64,000 nucleotides of DNA. It comes from Pristionchus mayeri. Taxonomy: Eukaryota > Nematoda > Chromadorea > Rhabditida > Neodiplogasteridae. The DNA lies in contig BTRK01000005.1 in the NCBI GenBank assembly GCA_036245805.1, forward strand, positions 19,320,984-19,384,983, written 5' to 3'. This document shows, piece by piece, positions 51,826 to 63,281 of the stretch. The position numbers and the translations under genes are program-made. Within the stretch, counting starts at the first letter, position 1, and each line of letters starts with the position of its first letter. A model generated the notes under the pieces. That model worked only from the letters and a program-made list of their open reading frames with translations. It did no database searches and was not told the DNA's origin.

Positions 51826-54174
51826 ATGCCTCCCTTCCTTCTGCCCCTCGCCCTTCTCTCCCTCCCCCATGCACGAGCAGGTATCGCATTCCTAGCTGTA
51901 TGGTAATCAAGATCGAATTGAAATTCGCTCCTTCAATAGGAAGAAGCAGACCCTCTAGGTAGTAGACAATATTGCAGTAGCCTGTCGTCGTTTCCACATC
52001 TCAAATCGTGCTTCACTCGACTGTTCCTCCTCCTCCCTCTCTTCTCTTCCTCCTCTCCCCAATGACATCTTCTCACTCAATCTACGATTCAACCACTTCC
52101 CCTCCATCGATCGATTGCCTCCCAGCTACGGTAGGCGGAATGAATTGTCAAGGAGCGAGGTATGTTTGCAGAGAATCTGTTAACTCTTCGATTGGATTAC
52201 TGCAATCTGAGCAGAATAGATCCGCTGTCCTTCTCGAATCTTGTCAATCTCAATTCATTGGACCTCAGCCACAATTCGCTCAAAATCGTATTTTTAAGTT
52301 TCGCAAATGTTGTCAGAACTTGGAAATGCAGCTTTCTTTGCAACCTCTTCGTCGATTGCGAACCCTCCTCCTCTCCCACAACGAACTACACTACCTCCCA
52401 GGTATTGATTGATTGCTGATCTCAGCGTGGATTGATCAGTAGATCTGTCCCACTTCCCATCTCTGCGGATGCTCGATCTGTCCTCGAATCGTCTTCTCTC
52501 GATCTCTTCTCTTCTTCTTCCTCCGAGAGTATGTCATCCATCTACCTCTTGAGCATCCCAAGTGAATGTTTCACGATAGAATCTCCCGATTCTCTCCTCT
52601 TTATTCTCGAACGAAGTGATTCGGATCTTCTCCTCTCTACATCTTACACTTCATTCCGATCACTTCTTTCATTCTCTTCTTATGTCTTTTCTCCTCCCGT
52701 TCGAACACATAATCATAAGGGCCGAATGGATTATCTGAGGGGAGGAATTGAGAGATGAAAGAGGGAGAAGAGAAGAGGACGGGGTAGATCAAACAAGGAA
52801 TGGGATGAGACCATTCCAGGTTGAATCACTTCTAATAAAGAGGAATCGTCTCTCCGTTCTTCCTGCTCTTCCCTCCCTCTCCAGACTACAAGTAAGGGGA
52901 ATCATCCATTTAGAGGAACCTTCAATTGAATGATCGTCCGTCCTCCGATATTTCTTTATACCTTGCTCATAGGAGCTTCGAGTAGAGATGACCAATTTGA
53001 GGAGCTGGAGATCTCCGGGAATCCTCTGTCTTGCTCCTGTCTGCTGCATTCCTTCCTCAACTGGTCCTTCCATCTGACTCTCTTCGATGGCTCTTCCTTC
53101 CCCTGTCCCCTCCCCCTTCCCTCCCACTGCGATCTCTCCATCGATGCAGCTGACAATCTAACCACAATCCTCTCCAATTCTCCCTTTCCCAAGGTGAGAA
53201 ACTAGTGTCTAATCGACTTATTTTATTATATTATTCTACATTGTATGCACTGGTCTTCTGTTTTATCAAAATGGCGTCTGTACTTCATACTCACATTATA
53301 TCCCCTCATTCAAACCGATTTCATCAGGAGGAGCTGTGTTGTATTCTGCACGGTCCTCGCAACTCTTCCTTCTACTGGGAGAGAGACGGCCGACGTCTTC
53401 TTCCCTATCGGACTGAGTCAGTCCACGATGGTGAGGTGTGAATACCGTAGTCTGTTGATGACAGCCACCTCAGCCTAATTGCGATTTTTTCCATTTCCTC
53501 CCGCCACCGCAGACCAGTCAAGTGCAAAAACAATCACAGACCAAGTGTTCGAGTAAGAGAAACGAGAGAAGATGAGAGGGAGAAGAAGGGGACGAGCATC
53601 GCAGGATAGGGAGATGAGAGGGAGATGAGAGGGAGGAGAAGGAGGGGTGCGAAGTGGGTTGGAATGCATATGCAGAGTAAGGGCATACAATGTTAAATTT
53701 AGTCGAAATAGCAATAAAAAATTTAAACATCAAATAGTTCACAAATGAAAGGGATCTCAATCAGGTCTCGCCCTTCGATCATGCTTCATCGCACGCTCTC
53801 ATGGACTCTTTTCCTGTCACGCCGAATACGGTAACTCTACCGTACACAGAACTTTTTTTATCGATGCTCCGCCTGCAGTACTCGCTTTCGAAAGTGATGT
53901 AAGCTACGGTAGTTTATTGATTATATTAGTGATCGATATTCTGCAGATTCTCTTCTACCTTGCCTTCTCTGCAGCTCTCCTTCTTCTCATGGTCCCTTCC
54001 ATTATCATCATCAATCGATATTGCTCCATTCCCTCCATGCCCTCTACCGTATCCCCGGTGCTATCTTCTCCCGAGGTGTCGGAATGGGAGTCAGTGACTC
54101 CTCGAGCTCTGCTTAATCAACCCCCAATGGCTCGTCCCGAATCAATTGTCTCAATAGCTCGATCTTTTCCATGA
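51826..54174 (+). CDS. LRR and Ig domain type I membrane protein
   Basis: Signal peptide MPPFLLPLALLSLPHARA (51826-51880). The LRR N-cap exon (51978-52130) has ACRRFHISNRASLDCSSSSL and FSLNLRFNHFPSIDRLPPSY. LRR exons are 52160-52287 (LLTLRLDYCNLSRIDPLSF, SLDLSHNSLKI), 52317-52401 (LRTLLLSHNELHYLP), 52440-52528 (LRMLDLSSNRLLSISSLLLP) and 52820-52891 (ESLLIKRNRLSVLPALPSLS). The LRR C-cap is 53002-53193 (ELEISGNPLSCSCLLHSFLN). An Ig-like exon is 53327-53435 (ELCCILHGPRNSSFYWERDG). The second Ig half is near 53480-53570 but its frame is uncertain. Then VSPFDHASSHALMDSF (near 53770), a membrane helix ILFYLAFSAALLLLMVPSII and an 80-residue cytoplasmic tail ending ARSFP. The layout is that of neuronal LRR-Ig adhesion proteins. 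Two of its introns are 29 nt. Confidence 0.75.
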
Positions 54175-54977
54175 TAGATCAAAAATTACCCTTCGTGTAG
54201 CCCCAAGTACGAGTGTAATTGGAAGAATAAAAGTAGATGAGTAATGAGATACGAGAATGAAATGGAAGCTCTCAAAGGGAATTGAAACAATTTGATGGCA
54301 AATGGAGAGGCAATTCAAAGGGAGGATGAAGAATGATAGACGGATGACATTTTAGTAAAATGATTTTACCTCAGTTGTTGGCCATTCCTTGTTATTCACA
54401 GCACTACCTATTTACCACATATACAACAGAATTCTTCGGTGGCCACAAAAAGATTCCCACCTTCAAATTGGTGATTCTCACAGTTCCGCATGAGAGAAAA
54501 TGAAAAGAATGGGACAGGAAATAATAATTGACGCTTTTAGGGCGGGACCATAATTGGAATAACTTCTTTATTCCCATTTATTTAATTACATACCCACAAT
54601 GGACGAATAAGGAAAGAGTCTGACTACGAGTAGGTGGATAGGGAGTATTTACACCGGGAAAAATACTATCTTTGAATCGATGATATCTTATCTTACGACA
54701 TCCACTCTCTGGTATTATACTCACATAATATGTACACTATTAACTAATCTAGCGAAACTGCGTTTAATTTAAGTTTTCCACGGGAAATTCATTAAATTTT
54801 CGTTATACGAAAAACAGTCGAAAGTTCGTAACGGGGCATAATCACAGGGTAAAGCAAGCAAGAAAAAGAGTGGTGGCGATGATACACTGAGGTACGGTGG
54901 ACACTATCGACCGAATGTCCAAAGGGAGAAAACTCGTGAGAAAAGCACTGACTTATAAATACAGGAACATACGCTTA
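54175..54977. other. Intergenic spacer between convergent genes
   Basis: AT-rich, no coding frame. It should hold the 3' UTRs of the LRR-Ig gene and the HERPUD-like gene. Confidence 0.5.
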
Positions 54978-57900
54978 TTAGTTTACGTCCATATGACGGG
55001 GATTCTCAGGAACGAGGGAAGTGAAGAAAGTAGTCACGAAGAGATAGCAGGTAGACACGAACACTTGCAGCCCGGTCCGAACCTCAACCATCATTTTTAC
55101 CTTGTGGAGCGGTAGAAACACCACAAAATTTTATATGTTGCCGATGATTTAATCCGGCTTATAAAAAAAGTAGTTAAGGAAAGGGGTACCTCTTGCACAG
55201 CAGGGGCATCCATGATCCCATCCGGCTGATCTGCTCCTCCTCTCTCCTCTTCCCCTTCGCCATCATTGTTATTTCCATTTTCTCTCATTCTCCGTTCCTC
55301 TTCTCTCCTCGCTTCCTCCGCTTGTCGACGTGCGACCTCATCTTCTCGAGCCTTCAATTTTATTTAGTTTACCTAGTCGAGAAATGGTTATCAACGGCAT
55401 AACTGCTTCGCGAAATTCCTAATGTAAAACTGATCAGTCTCACTTGAGCTCGCCGCATCTGAACGAAGAGAACGAATAGGATCACAGCGACAACAAGGAG
55501 AGCTCTGAATATAAAATCGTGAACTTTCAACACAGTAAAATCATAAATATGCGAAAAATATGAGGATAGTACGGACCTTTCGATAGTTGCATACATGAAG
55601 ACTAAAGAGAGTAGGAGTGCCAATCTGAGCAGCCGATAGCCCCTCTCCAGAATGTCGACTCCTGCTCCTCCTACTTCTCCTTCCACCGCTGCACCGTCCA
55701 TTGGCATGTTCTGGATAAAAATCTCTATTTGACCACACTTTTACTTTTTTATACAATAGCAACAAGTAATTACAACTAGTCGTTCGAAAGGGGAAGTAAA
55801 CGGAACCACGAAATACAATTTAAATCGTCCTTAGTGAATAGGAAAAAACCAATTGAACATACCTCAATACCAGGTCCCTGGATAGCGCCGGCTTCATTGG
55901 GAACATTTGCAACAGCTGCAGCATCAAATGCACCCACACCACCATGCACGTTCTGAACAATTGAATAATCAGCCAACCTCGAATACAACCCCAAACACAG
56001 AAATTAATTTTAAATTTTTCCTACGAGGTAGAAACGAACATCTAGAAATTAAGAGCATTCAAGTCGAAAATAACAAAAAAAAATGTTGCACTTCCTTAAC
56101 TTTTGTCTCACAAACATTTAAAGAACTTACTTGAACTTGAACCATTCCCGGAATCTGAGCAGGCATACCGTTTGCTCCAAGATACTGCTGATAGCTGAAT
56201 ATTTTTATTGTGGCATGGATGAATCATTAACATCTACAGGTATTATGTTAATTTTATAGCACGCGTCTTCTGAGAGAATGCATGAAAATGACCCACCTGA
56301 GGAACTAGCTGCAAAAGTTTGAGCAATATCGAAAAGAAAATTATGGTAGAGTCCAGTGGAGACGGGAAAACTTTTGCACCAGCGATTTGTCCTGGAACCG
56401 GCTTTTAGGCATTTTCGGACTTGGTTCCGGCTCTGACGTAACATGGTTCATTTTTGAGCTACAGTGGCCAGCTTGTGCTCAAAATGCGCGGGAAATTGTT
56501 TTAAGAAACTTTCATGTTCATATCAAAGCCGGGTGAGTGCGAGATCACGTTGAAAATATCGAAAAACCGAGTCGAGTTTCATAAAAAAAATTCATATCTC
56601 GCTTGGAACCCCGCCTTTTAGTGGTTTTGATTGCAGTTTCAGAATCTACGTACCCATATTAGTCAAGGAAAAATGCGAGTGAGAGTCCCTAGGGGTGTGA
56701 ATATGTCACGCTAATGCAAAATATGTGCTCAATTGGCTAATTCGCGATTTTCAATTTCTTATGCTTAGGCTATAATCGCTCAGATATATCTTTTCTTTCA
56801 TAATTTGATTGTTTCTAACCGAGATATGCTGTATTCCGTTGAAAAAATCAAAGATTTCCACATTTTTTTGAAAATCAAGTTTTTCACCTCGATATTTCTT
56901 AAATTTACAGGTTTCAAACTCAACATTTCGAGGATCTTACACGTGTTCACTACAAGGATCTTATAGAATGCTAAACCATGAGTAATATTGGTTGGGATGG
57001 ACCTGCTCGACAATTTTTAAAAATCTACTTTTTGACACTTGAATACGCCCGATCGAGCGTGTCGGAAATATTTAAAATTCGATAGTGAGGTTAATTTTGT
57101 AAAATTATGGTTGTGTATAACACGAGTCTTCTGAGAGATTGCATGAAAACGGAACCCCTGCGGCACCAGGAGCCCCGACTTTTAGCACTATCCACGAGAT
57201 AATTATGCCAGAGTATATTGGATACGAGAAAACTTTTGGCGTTGGCCGTTTTTTCTGGAACCGGCTTTTAGGCATTTTCCGGTTCCGCGACCGGCTCTAC
57301 CATACATCGGCTCCCAGATGAGCTAGAGTGGTGGCTTTGGGCTCAAAATGTTCGTGAAATTATTTCCAACAACTTTTCTGTTGACAACAACAACAACATC
57401 GACAACAATATCACATCGAAAAATGTGATAAAGTGATTTCAAAATGAGAATATAAATTCTAGCGGCTCGGGACCCCCCCCCCATTTCGTGTAAACCGAGA
57501 TCAGTTTCAGAATCTACGTACATTACTCTATTAAGAAAAAAATAGCGCCGAGCCAATTGTGCCTGGGAATTTGCCCAAAAAAGGCGAAAATCATCGAAAA
57601 TTCGATCATTTCAAATATTCGCAATTGATATTCTTCACGAAACAAAGTCCATTTGTCGCTTTTTTACTGTTTTATTATAATTACTTATATAAAACATCAA
57701 ATTCAGTTGAAAAAACAGGAGATGTCCATATTTTAGAAAAATCATATTTTTCACATCACAATTTCTCAAATTTGAACGATGTGAACTCAAAATTTCGAGA
57801 TCACTTGACTCCTCAACTGTAGCCATTTTGCAGCATGCCTCGACTTGAATGAAAATTGGTGGAACATGTCCCTCCAATATCTCAGGTCTCTAGTTTTTTG

Positions 57901-60026
57901 AGACCCGAAATTGGCTCAGAAGACCGTGTCGGCAATAATTAATTTCATTTTTTGAAGTTAATTTTGAGAATTCTGAGTGGATATGGTTGTAAATATTGTT
58001 TTCGTAATATGTTGCATAAACTGAACATAAAAATAAACACCTATTACCGTTTCTAAATTTCTGAAATTTTTGCGATTTGAAAATTTTTGATTTTTGAAAA
58101 ATTGTTCAAACGGTCACTTTTCCATATGCATTTGATTCATCATATTAGGAAAACATTATTTACAACCATATCCAATCAGAATTCTCAAAACTAACATCAA
58201 AAATCAATTTAAATATTACCGACACGGTCTTCTGAGCCATTTTCGGGTCTCAAAAAACTAGAGACGTGATATATTGGAGGGACATGTTCCACCAATTTTC
58301 ATTCACGTCGATGCATGCTACAAGATGGCTACAGTTGAGGAGTCAAGTTATCTCGAAATTTTGAGTTTACATCGTTCAAATTTGAGAAATTGTGATGTGA
58401 AAAATGATTTTTCTAAAATATGGACATCTCCGGTTTTTTCAACTGAATTTGATGTTTCATATAAGTAACTATAATAAAATAATAAAAAGTCGACAAATGG
58501 ACTTTGTTTCGTGAAGAATAACAATTGCGAATATTTGAAATGATCGAATTTTCGATGATTTTCGCCATTTTTGGGCAAATTCCCAGGCACAATAGGCTCG
58601 GCGCTATTTTTTTCTTAATAGAGTAATGTACGTAGATTCTGAAACTGATCTCGGTTTACACGAAATGGGGGGGTCCCCGAGCCGCTAGAATTTATTTTCT
58701 CATTTTGAAATCACTTTATCACATTTTTCGATGTGATATTGTTGTCGTAGGATGTTGTTGTCAACAGGAAAGTTGTTTGAAATAATTTAACGAACATTTT
58801 GAGCCCAAAGCCACCACTCTAGCTCATCTGGGAGCCGATATATGGTAGAGCTGGGAGCGAAACCGGAAAATGCCTAAACGCCGGTTCCAGAAAAAACGGC
58901 CAACGCCAAAAGTTTTCTCGTATCCAATATACTCTGGCATAATTAGCTCGTGGATACTGCTAAAAGTCGGGGCTCCTGGTGCCGCAGGGGTTCCGTTTTC
59001 ATGCAATCTCTCAGAAGACTCGTGTTATACACAACCATAATTTTACAAAATTAACATCACTATCGATTTTTTAAAAATTTATGACAACTCGATCGGGCGT
59101 TTTCAAGTGTCAAAGTAGATTTTAAAAATTGTCGAGCAGGTCCATCCCAACCAATATTACTCATGGTTTAGCATTCTATAAGATCCTTGTAGTGAACACG
59201 TGTAAGATCCTCGAAATGTTGAGTTTGAAACCTGTAAATTTAAGAAATATCGAGGTGAAAAACTTGATTTTCAAAAAAATGTGGAAATCTTTGATTTTTT
59301 CAACGGAATACAGCATATCTCGGTTAGAAACAATCAAATTATGAAAGAAAAGATATATCTGAGCGATTATAGCCTAAGCATAAGAAATTGAAAATCACGA
59401 ATTAGCCAATTGAGCACATATTTTGCATTAGCGTGACATATTCACACCCCTAGGGACTCTCACTCGCATTTTTCCTTGACTAATATGGGTACGTAGATTC
59501 TGAAACTGCAATCAAAACCACTAAAAGGCGGGGTTCCAAGCGAGATATGAATTTTTTTATGAATCTCGACCCGGTTTTTCGATATTTTCAACGTGATTTC
59601 GCACTCACCCCGCTTTGGTGTGAACATGAAAGTTTCTTAAAACAATTTTCCGCGCATTTTGAGCACAAGCTGGCCACTGTAGCTCAAAAATGAACCATGT
59701 TACGTCAGAGCCGGAACCAAGTCCGAAAATGCCTAAAAGCCGGTTCCAGGACAAATCGCTGGTGCAAAAGTTTTCCCGTCTCCAATGGACTCTACCATAA
59801 TTTTCTTTAGGATTTTGCTCAAACTTTTGCAGCCAGTTCCTCCGGTTCATGCAATCTCTCAGAAGACGCGTTATAGCGTACTAATTCATGTAGTTGGCAT
59901 AGTAGTTTGCATAGTATGCTTGAGCAGCGGCTGCAGAAGGCTGAAAGGGTTTTTTATTGTGAGAATATACCATCTAACAATTCAATTTTGTATTTCAAAA
60001 TATAAATTTTCCAATATCCTAAATTG

Positions 60027-60069
<43 letters not shown>

Positions 60070-60924
60070 CCCAATATATTGACGAAGAAGAAATCAGCGA
60101 ATGAGATATGCTCACTTGATGTGCTTGCATTTGGGAATATTGCGCATAGTATGCACTCCACGGGTTGGTTGTAGTCGCAGATGAGGGGGCATCGCCAGCT
60201 GCTGGTTGTGTAGGGACACTACAAAATCGAATACACAATAAAAACACACAACAAACCATAACCTCAAAGCCCGTTTACGAGCATTGACTAAAATCCGGAT
60301 ACAAAGCAAATGATGAAAATAAAATCAGCTATTAACACTCGCTGGCAAACAATATAAAAGAAAAACTTCAGCAAAAGCACTCACGTCGCTCGCTTTTGAA
60401 CTGTAAGTGCTTGTGGCGTTGTCGTTGCGAGGTGGAAGAACTAAACAAAAAAAATCAAAAGGCCATCGATTCAGAGTCGAACTCACGATGGTGCCATCTT
60501 GGCTTCGTGCTCCGAGAACTTCGGCGATACTCTTCTCATCCCGGAGAATCGAACCAGAGAATATCAAACGTTGAGTGGCGACTAACTGGAATATCGAACA
60601 ATATTCACAAATTGTTGTTTAACAGTGGTGCTTCAAATGAAAGTTAAACCCAAACGATTTCACATAACCATAGTGATTTAAATATTGATAGTCCATTTGC
60701 TCGTTTGATTTAGTGTTGTAAGACGGGTAAGCATACCGGTTTTGAAGGAGCCACTTCCTGCAGATGTTCCTTGAGGCGCAGAACGGTCCAGTCAGCGGAA
60801 CAAGACACCTATAATAGATAAAATGAGAATAGAATAGATATAGAAGTCTAACCTTGATGTCTTCCACGACAGAATGGAAGGCACATCTCACGGTTATGTC
60901 CACTGTGCTCGAGTTCTCAGCCAT
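54978..60924 (-). CDS. HERPUD: HERPUD (Herp) homologue, ER stress ubiquitin-like membrane protein
   Basis: Homologue of HERPUD1/2, the ER membrane protein that links the HRD1 ubiquitin ligase to degradation of misfolded proteins. The N-terminal ubiquitin-like domain spans 60924-60385: MAENSSTVDITVRCAFHSVV, SADWTVLRLKEHLQEVAPSK, TQRLIFSGSILRDEKSI and QDGTIFFHLATTTPQ (family: DQRLVYSGRLL, HMVHLVC). A Tyr/Ala-rich middle follows: NPWSAYYAQYSQMQAH (60221-60115), AQAYYANYYANYMN (59941-59880), QYLGANGMPAQIPGMVQVQ (56194-56132). Two membrane exons are LLRLALLLSLVFMYATIE (near 55620) and ALLVVAVILFVLFVQMRRAQ (near 55480). An acidic/basic exon contains RRQAEEARREEERRMRENGN. The last exon, VSTCYLFVTTFFTSLVPENP, matches the family's end. 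Stop TAA at 54978. The ATG lies one base after CGTTTCAG. One intron (56195-59879) is nearly filled by a giant palindrome. Confidence 0.85.
56256..59876. mobile_element. Giant nested palindrome (3.6 kb) in a HERPUD intron
   Basis: The left end (ACGCGTCTTCTGAGAGAATG) and right end (CTCTCAGAAGACGCGT) are inverse. The arms stay complementary almost to the centre near 58065, giving about 1.8 kb per arm. Halfway in, a second set of ends appears (ACACGAGTCTTCTGAGAGAT at 57119 and its complement near 59030), matching the outer ends. So it is probably one element inserted into the middle of a relative. Both arms carry GGAACCGGCTTTTAGGCATT and GTACGTAGATTCTGAAACTG. No coding potential beyond mirrored by-product frames. 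Confidence 0.85.
60029..60067. repeat. (TA)n microsatellite
   Basis: About 18 TA units in the next intron of the HERPUD-like gene. Confidence 0.95.
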
Positions 60925-61563
60925 CCTGAAACGGGACACTGTGTAATAACGGAACAATCACTACTACGGCATCAACCGCATTCACAATAATAATAATAAT
61001 AATAATAATTCACAATATCAAGAAAATGGGCAGCAAGGCAATGTAAAAGGCGAAAAACAGGTTAGTAAAGCAACGTTGCCCAGCTGGACACGGAGACTAG
61101 GAAACCGCAACGCGTAAGGAGCAGCGCCCGCACTGACGATCAGGCGATTAATCCTACCGCGATCTTACTGTAGGTAGCGCAGAGCCAGTCGACGAGGCCT
61201 AAATATTTTCATTAAAACCGCGTTTTTTTGTTGTATTTCTTTCGTTTTAGCCGTTCGTTTTATGCTATTTCCACTCCTGATTGAATCCGGCGCGTCAAAA
61301 GGGAGTATTTTCGATTGATACGGCGTACGAGCTTGTTTTTCGTGATTTTTCGTAGTTTTAGTTCTTTTACTGCTTCATTACTGTCTTCATTAAAGTTAGT
61401 TCATGAAACGTTTTGTAGCCATTGGCATTTTTAAATTTTAAACCATAAACTTGCTCGGTTGCACTTTGTTGTGAGGGCCTTCCTGTTATTCACTGGAACT
61501 GCGTTAGCTAATCGAAAAAAAGTTTTTCGAACGTTTTCGATATTTTTACGATGGTTCTTCACT
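60925..61563. other. Intergenic region with (ATA)n run
   Basis: Holds an (AAT)n run near 60988-61010 and the probable divergent promoter region of the HERPUD-like gene. No gene is seen. Confidence 0.5.
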
Positions 61564-62130
61564 TAGCAAGGAGAGGTCGCACAATGTGTATGGAGTTTTT
61601 AAACAAGCGCATTCGAAATGGGGGGGGAAAAACTTTTGTTGCTTTCAAATTTGGGGACTTCTCTAGTTTAGGGGGTAAGCCCATTCCTCCCACTCAGGCC
61701 CCTGCGTCCCTACGCAGGGAGGGGAAACAGAATAGGCTAGAGCTACGCAGCTTTCTGTGTATGTCGCCGACCTAAGCCGGCTTTTAGCCTGAGTGGTAGC
61801 AACGATCGGGTCTCCCCGCTTCGCGATCGCCGTTATAGGGAAGGAGGTATAGATGCGTACTGTAAAGGCAGGGTGTCAGAGACGCAAAGGAAAGTGGGCG
61901 GAGTTACTTCCTAAACTAGATAACTGCCCAAATTTGCGGAATGCTCATGTCTGTATGGGAGGTGGGAGATAGCCTCAAAGAAGCCTGTTTTTAGCACTAT
62001 GAGCACAGACCTCTATGAGCGTTCCGCGAATTTGAAAGCAACAGAAGTTCTTAGAATTTTCTCTTCTTTCGAATGCGGTAGGTCTCGTTTGGAAACTTCA
62101 TGTACAGTGTGCGACCTCTCCTTGTAAGCT
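61564..62130. mobile_element. Inverted-repeat element with about 100-bp arms
   Basis: AGGAGAGGTCGCACAATGTG at 61569 and following pairs with the inverse at 62070-62124 (TGCGACCTCTCCT), and GAAAAACTTTTGTTGCTTTC at 61627 pairs with GAAAGCAACAGAAGTTCTTA at 62034. Between them is a GC-rich stretch with several short hairpins (for example CCTGCGTCCCTACGCAGG). The 74-codon frame at 61551-61775 runs through the arm and is not credible as a gene. Confidence 0.6.
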
Positions 62131-62208
62131 TTTAGATCTTGCACAAATAAGGGATAGTGCAACTTAGTGCAGGCATGATAGCTCGAGTACCACTTCCAAA
62201 TCCGCGGT

Positions 62209-62455
62209 TAAAGTTTCCCAACACCCATGAAAATAATTTGAATTGACGGGAGTACCCTGATCACGACAAGACGAGCGAGGGAGTGTGTAAAGGAGAGAGA
62301 GCGGGCGTGATCAGGCAACTGAAACTTTGTGGCTCTACATTGTTGCAAATATTGATTTTCTATTATTTTCATTATTCCAGTTTAACTGATTAGAACCCGT
62401 TCTACTACATTGTTAAATAATACAGAAAGGCATTTTCAAGGGTGTTGGGTAACTT
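62209..62455. mobile_element. MITE with GTTACCCAACA ends, copy 2
   Basis: Left end AAAGTTTCCCAACACCCATG, right end AAGGGTGTTGGGTAACTTT. It shares TIRs and internal GATCAGGCAACTGAAAC-like and GTGTGTAAAGGAGAGAG segments with the copy at 42877-43113. Confidence 0.65.
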
Positions 62456-62658
62456 TAATTGGTGCACGATTTCTGTGAAACATGCTTCCGTTGCAATCGA
62501 CGCACGATTGAAATGCTGTCGAAGCGAGCCATTTGTGCTATGATGAAAGATCAAGTGTTGCAATTTTTACATTCATTATGTTCACTCCCATTTCGTATCG
62601 CGTGGTTGTCGCGGCACTTCCATTTCATCATTTTTACCTTTCAAGGTACAACACTACA

Positions 62659-63281
62659 ATGGAAGACGACAGCGGAAAGACCGTCGAGCTCTACATTCCC
62701 CGCAAGTGGTAAGTTATCGCTCTAGAATGTACGCGTTATCACATTTTTTCAGCTCTGCCTCTTCGCGTCTCATTGCTGCCAATGACCACGCTTCCATCCA
62801 GATCGACTTCGTCGACGTCGACCCTGAGACTGGCCGCATGATCCCTGGCAAGGTGGGCTGAGCATTTTGACGCTTTTTATATTTCGCATTTTTTTAAATA
62901 TTAACACATTTTTCATGATCTTGAATTACTTTTTAATATTATAATACAATCTTCATGATCTTGAATTACTTTTTAGTATTGCTTTAAAAAAAATTTAACT
63001 GCTCTTTGCACGAAAGTGATGGGTAAGTACAATTTAAGCTCCGTTTTTCTATATCGGATAATGAATATTCATATTCATTGATCCGTAATAATGAGAGCAA
63101 GATTGAAAGGAAATTTGAATAGCCTCTGTTTATTTATTAATCAAGCGGTCCAGAAATTTTCAACAATGATTTACAGGTCAACCGCTACGCCATCTGCGGA
63201 GAGCTCCGCCGTATGGGCGAGTCCGACGACTGCCTTCTCCGTCTCGCCCAAAAGGATGGGATCATCCCCCGCAACCTTTAA
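62659..63281 (+). CDS. RPS21: 40S ribosomal protein S21 (eS21)
   Basis: Small-subunit ribosomal protein of the 40S body. Exons 62659-62708, 62753-62852 and 63177-63281 join in frame to [60 protein letters not shown] and [12 protein letters not shown], ending IPRNL. The full length of the family (about 84 residues) is present with its invariant YVPRKCSASNR-like and CGxxRxMGESDD motifs. An acceptor-like TTTCAAG lies about 15 nt before the ATG. Confidence 0.97.

Noticed and set aside
57139..59006. Mirrored frames MHENGTPAAPGAPTFSTIHE in the giant palindrome
   Set aside because: They lie within an intronic repeat and overlap the element ends; no splice or domain support.
61551..61775. 74-codon frame MVLHLARRGRTMCMEF
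   Set aside because: It runs from an inverted-repeat arm into GC-rich hairpins and ends without support.
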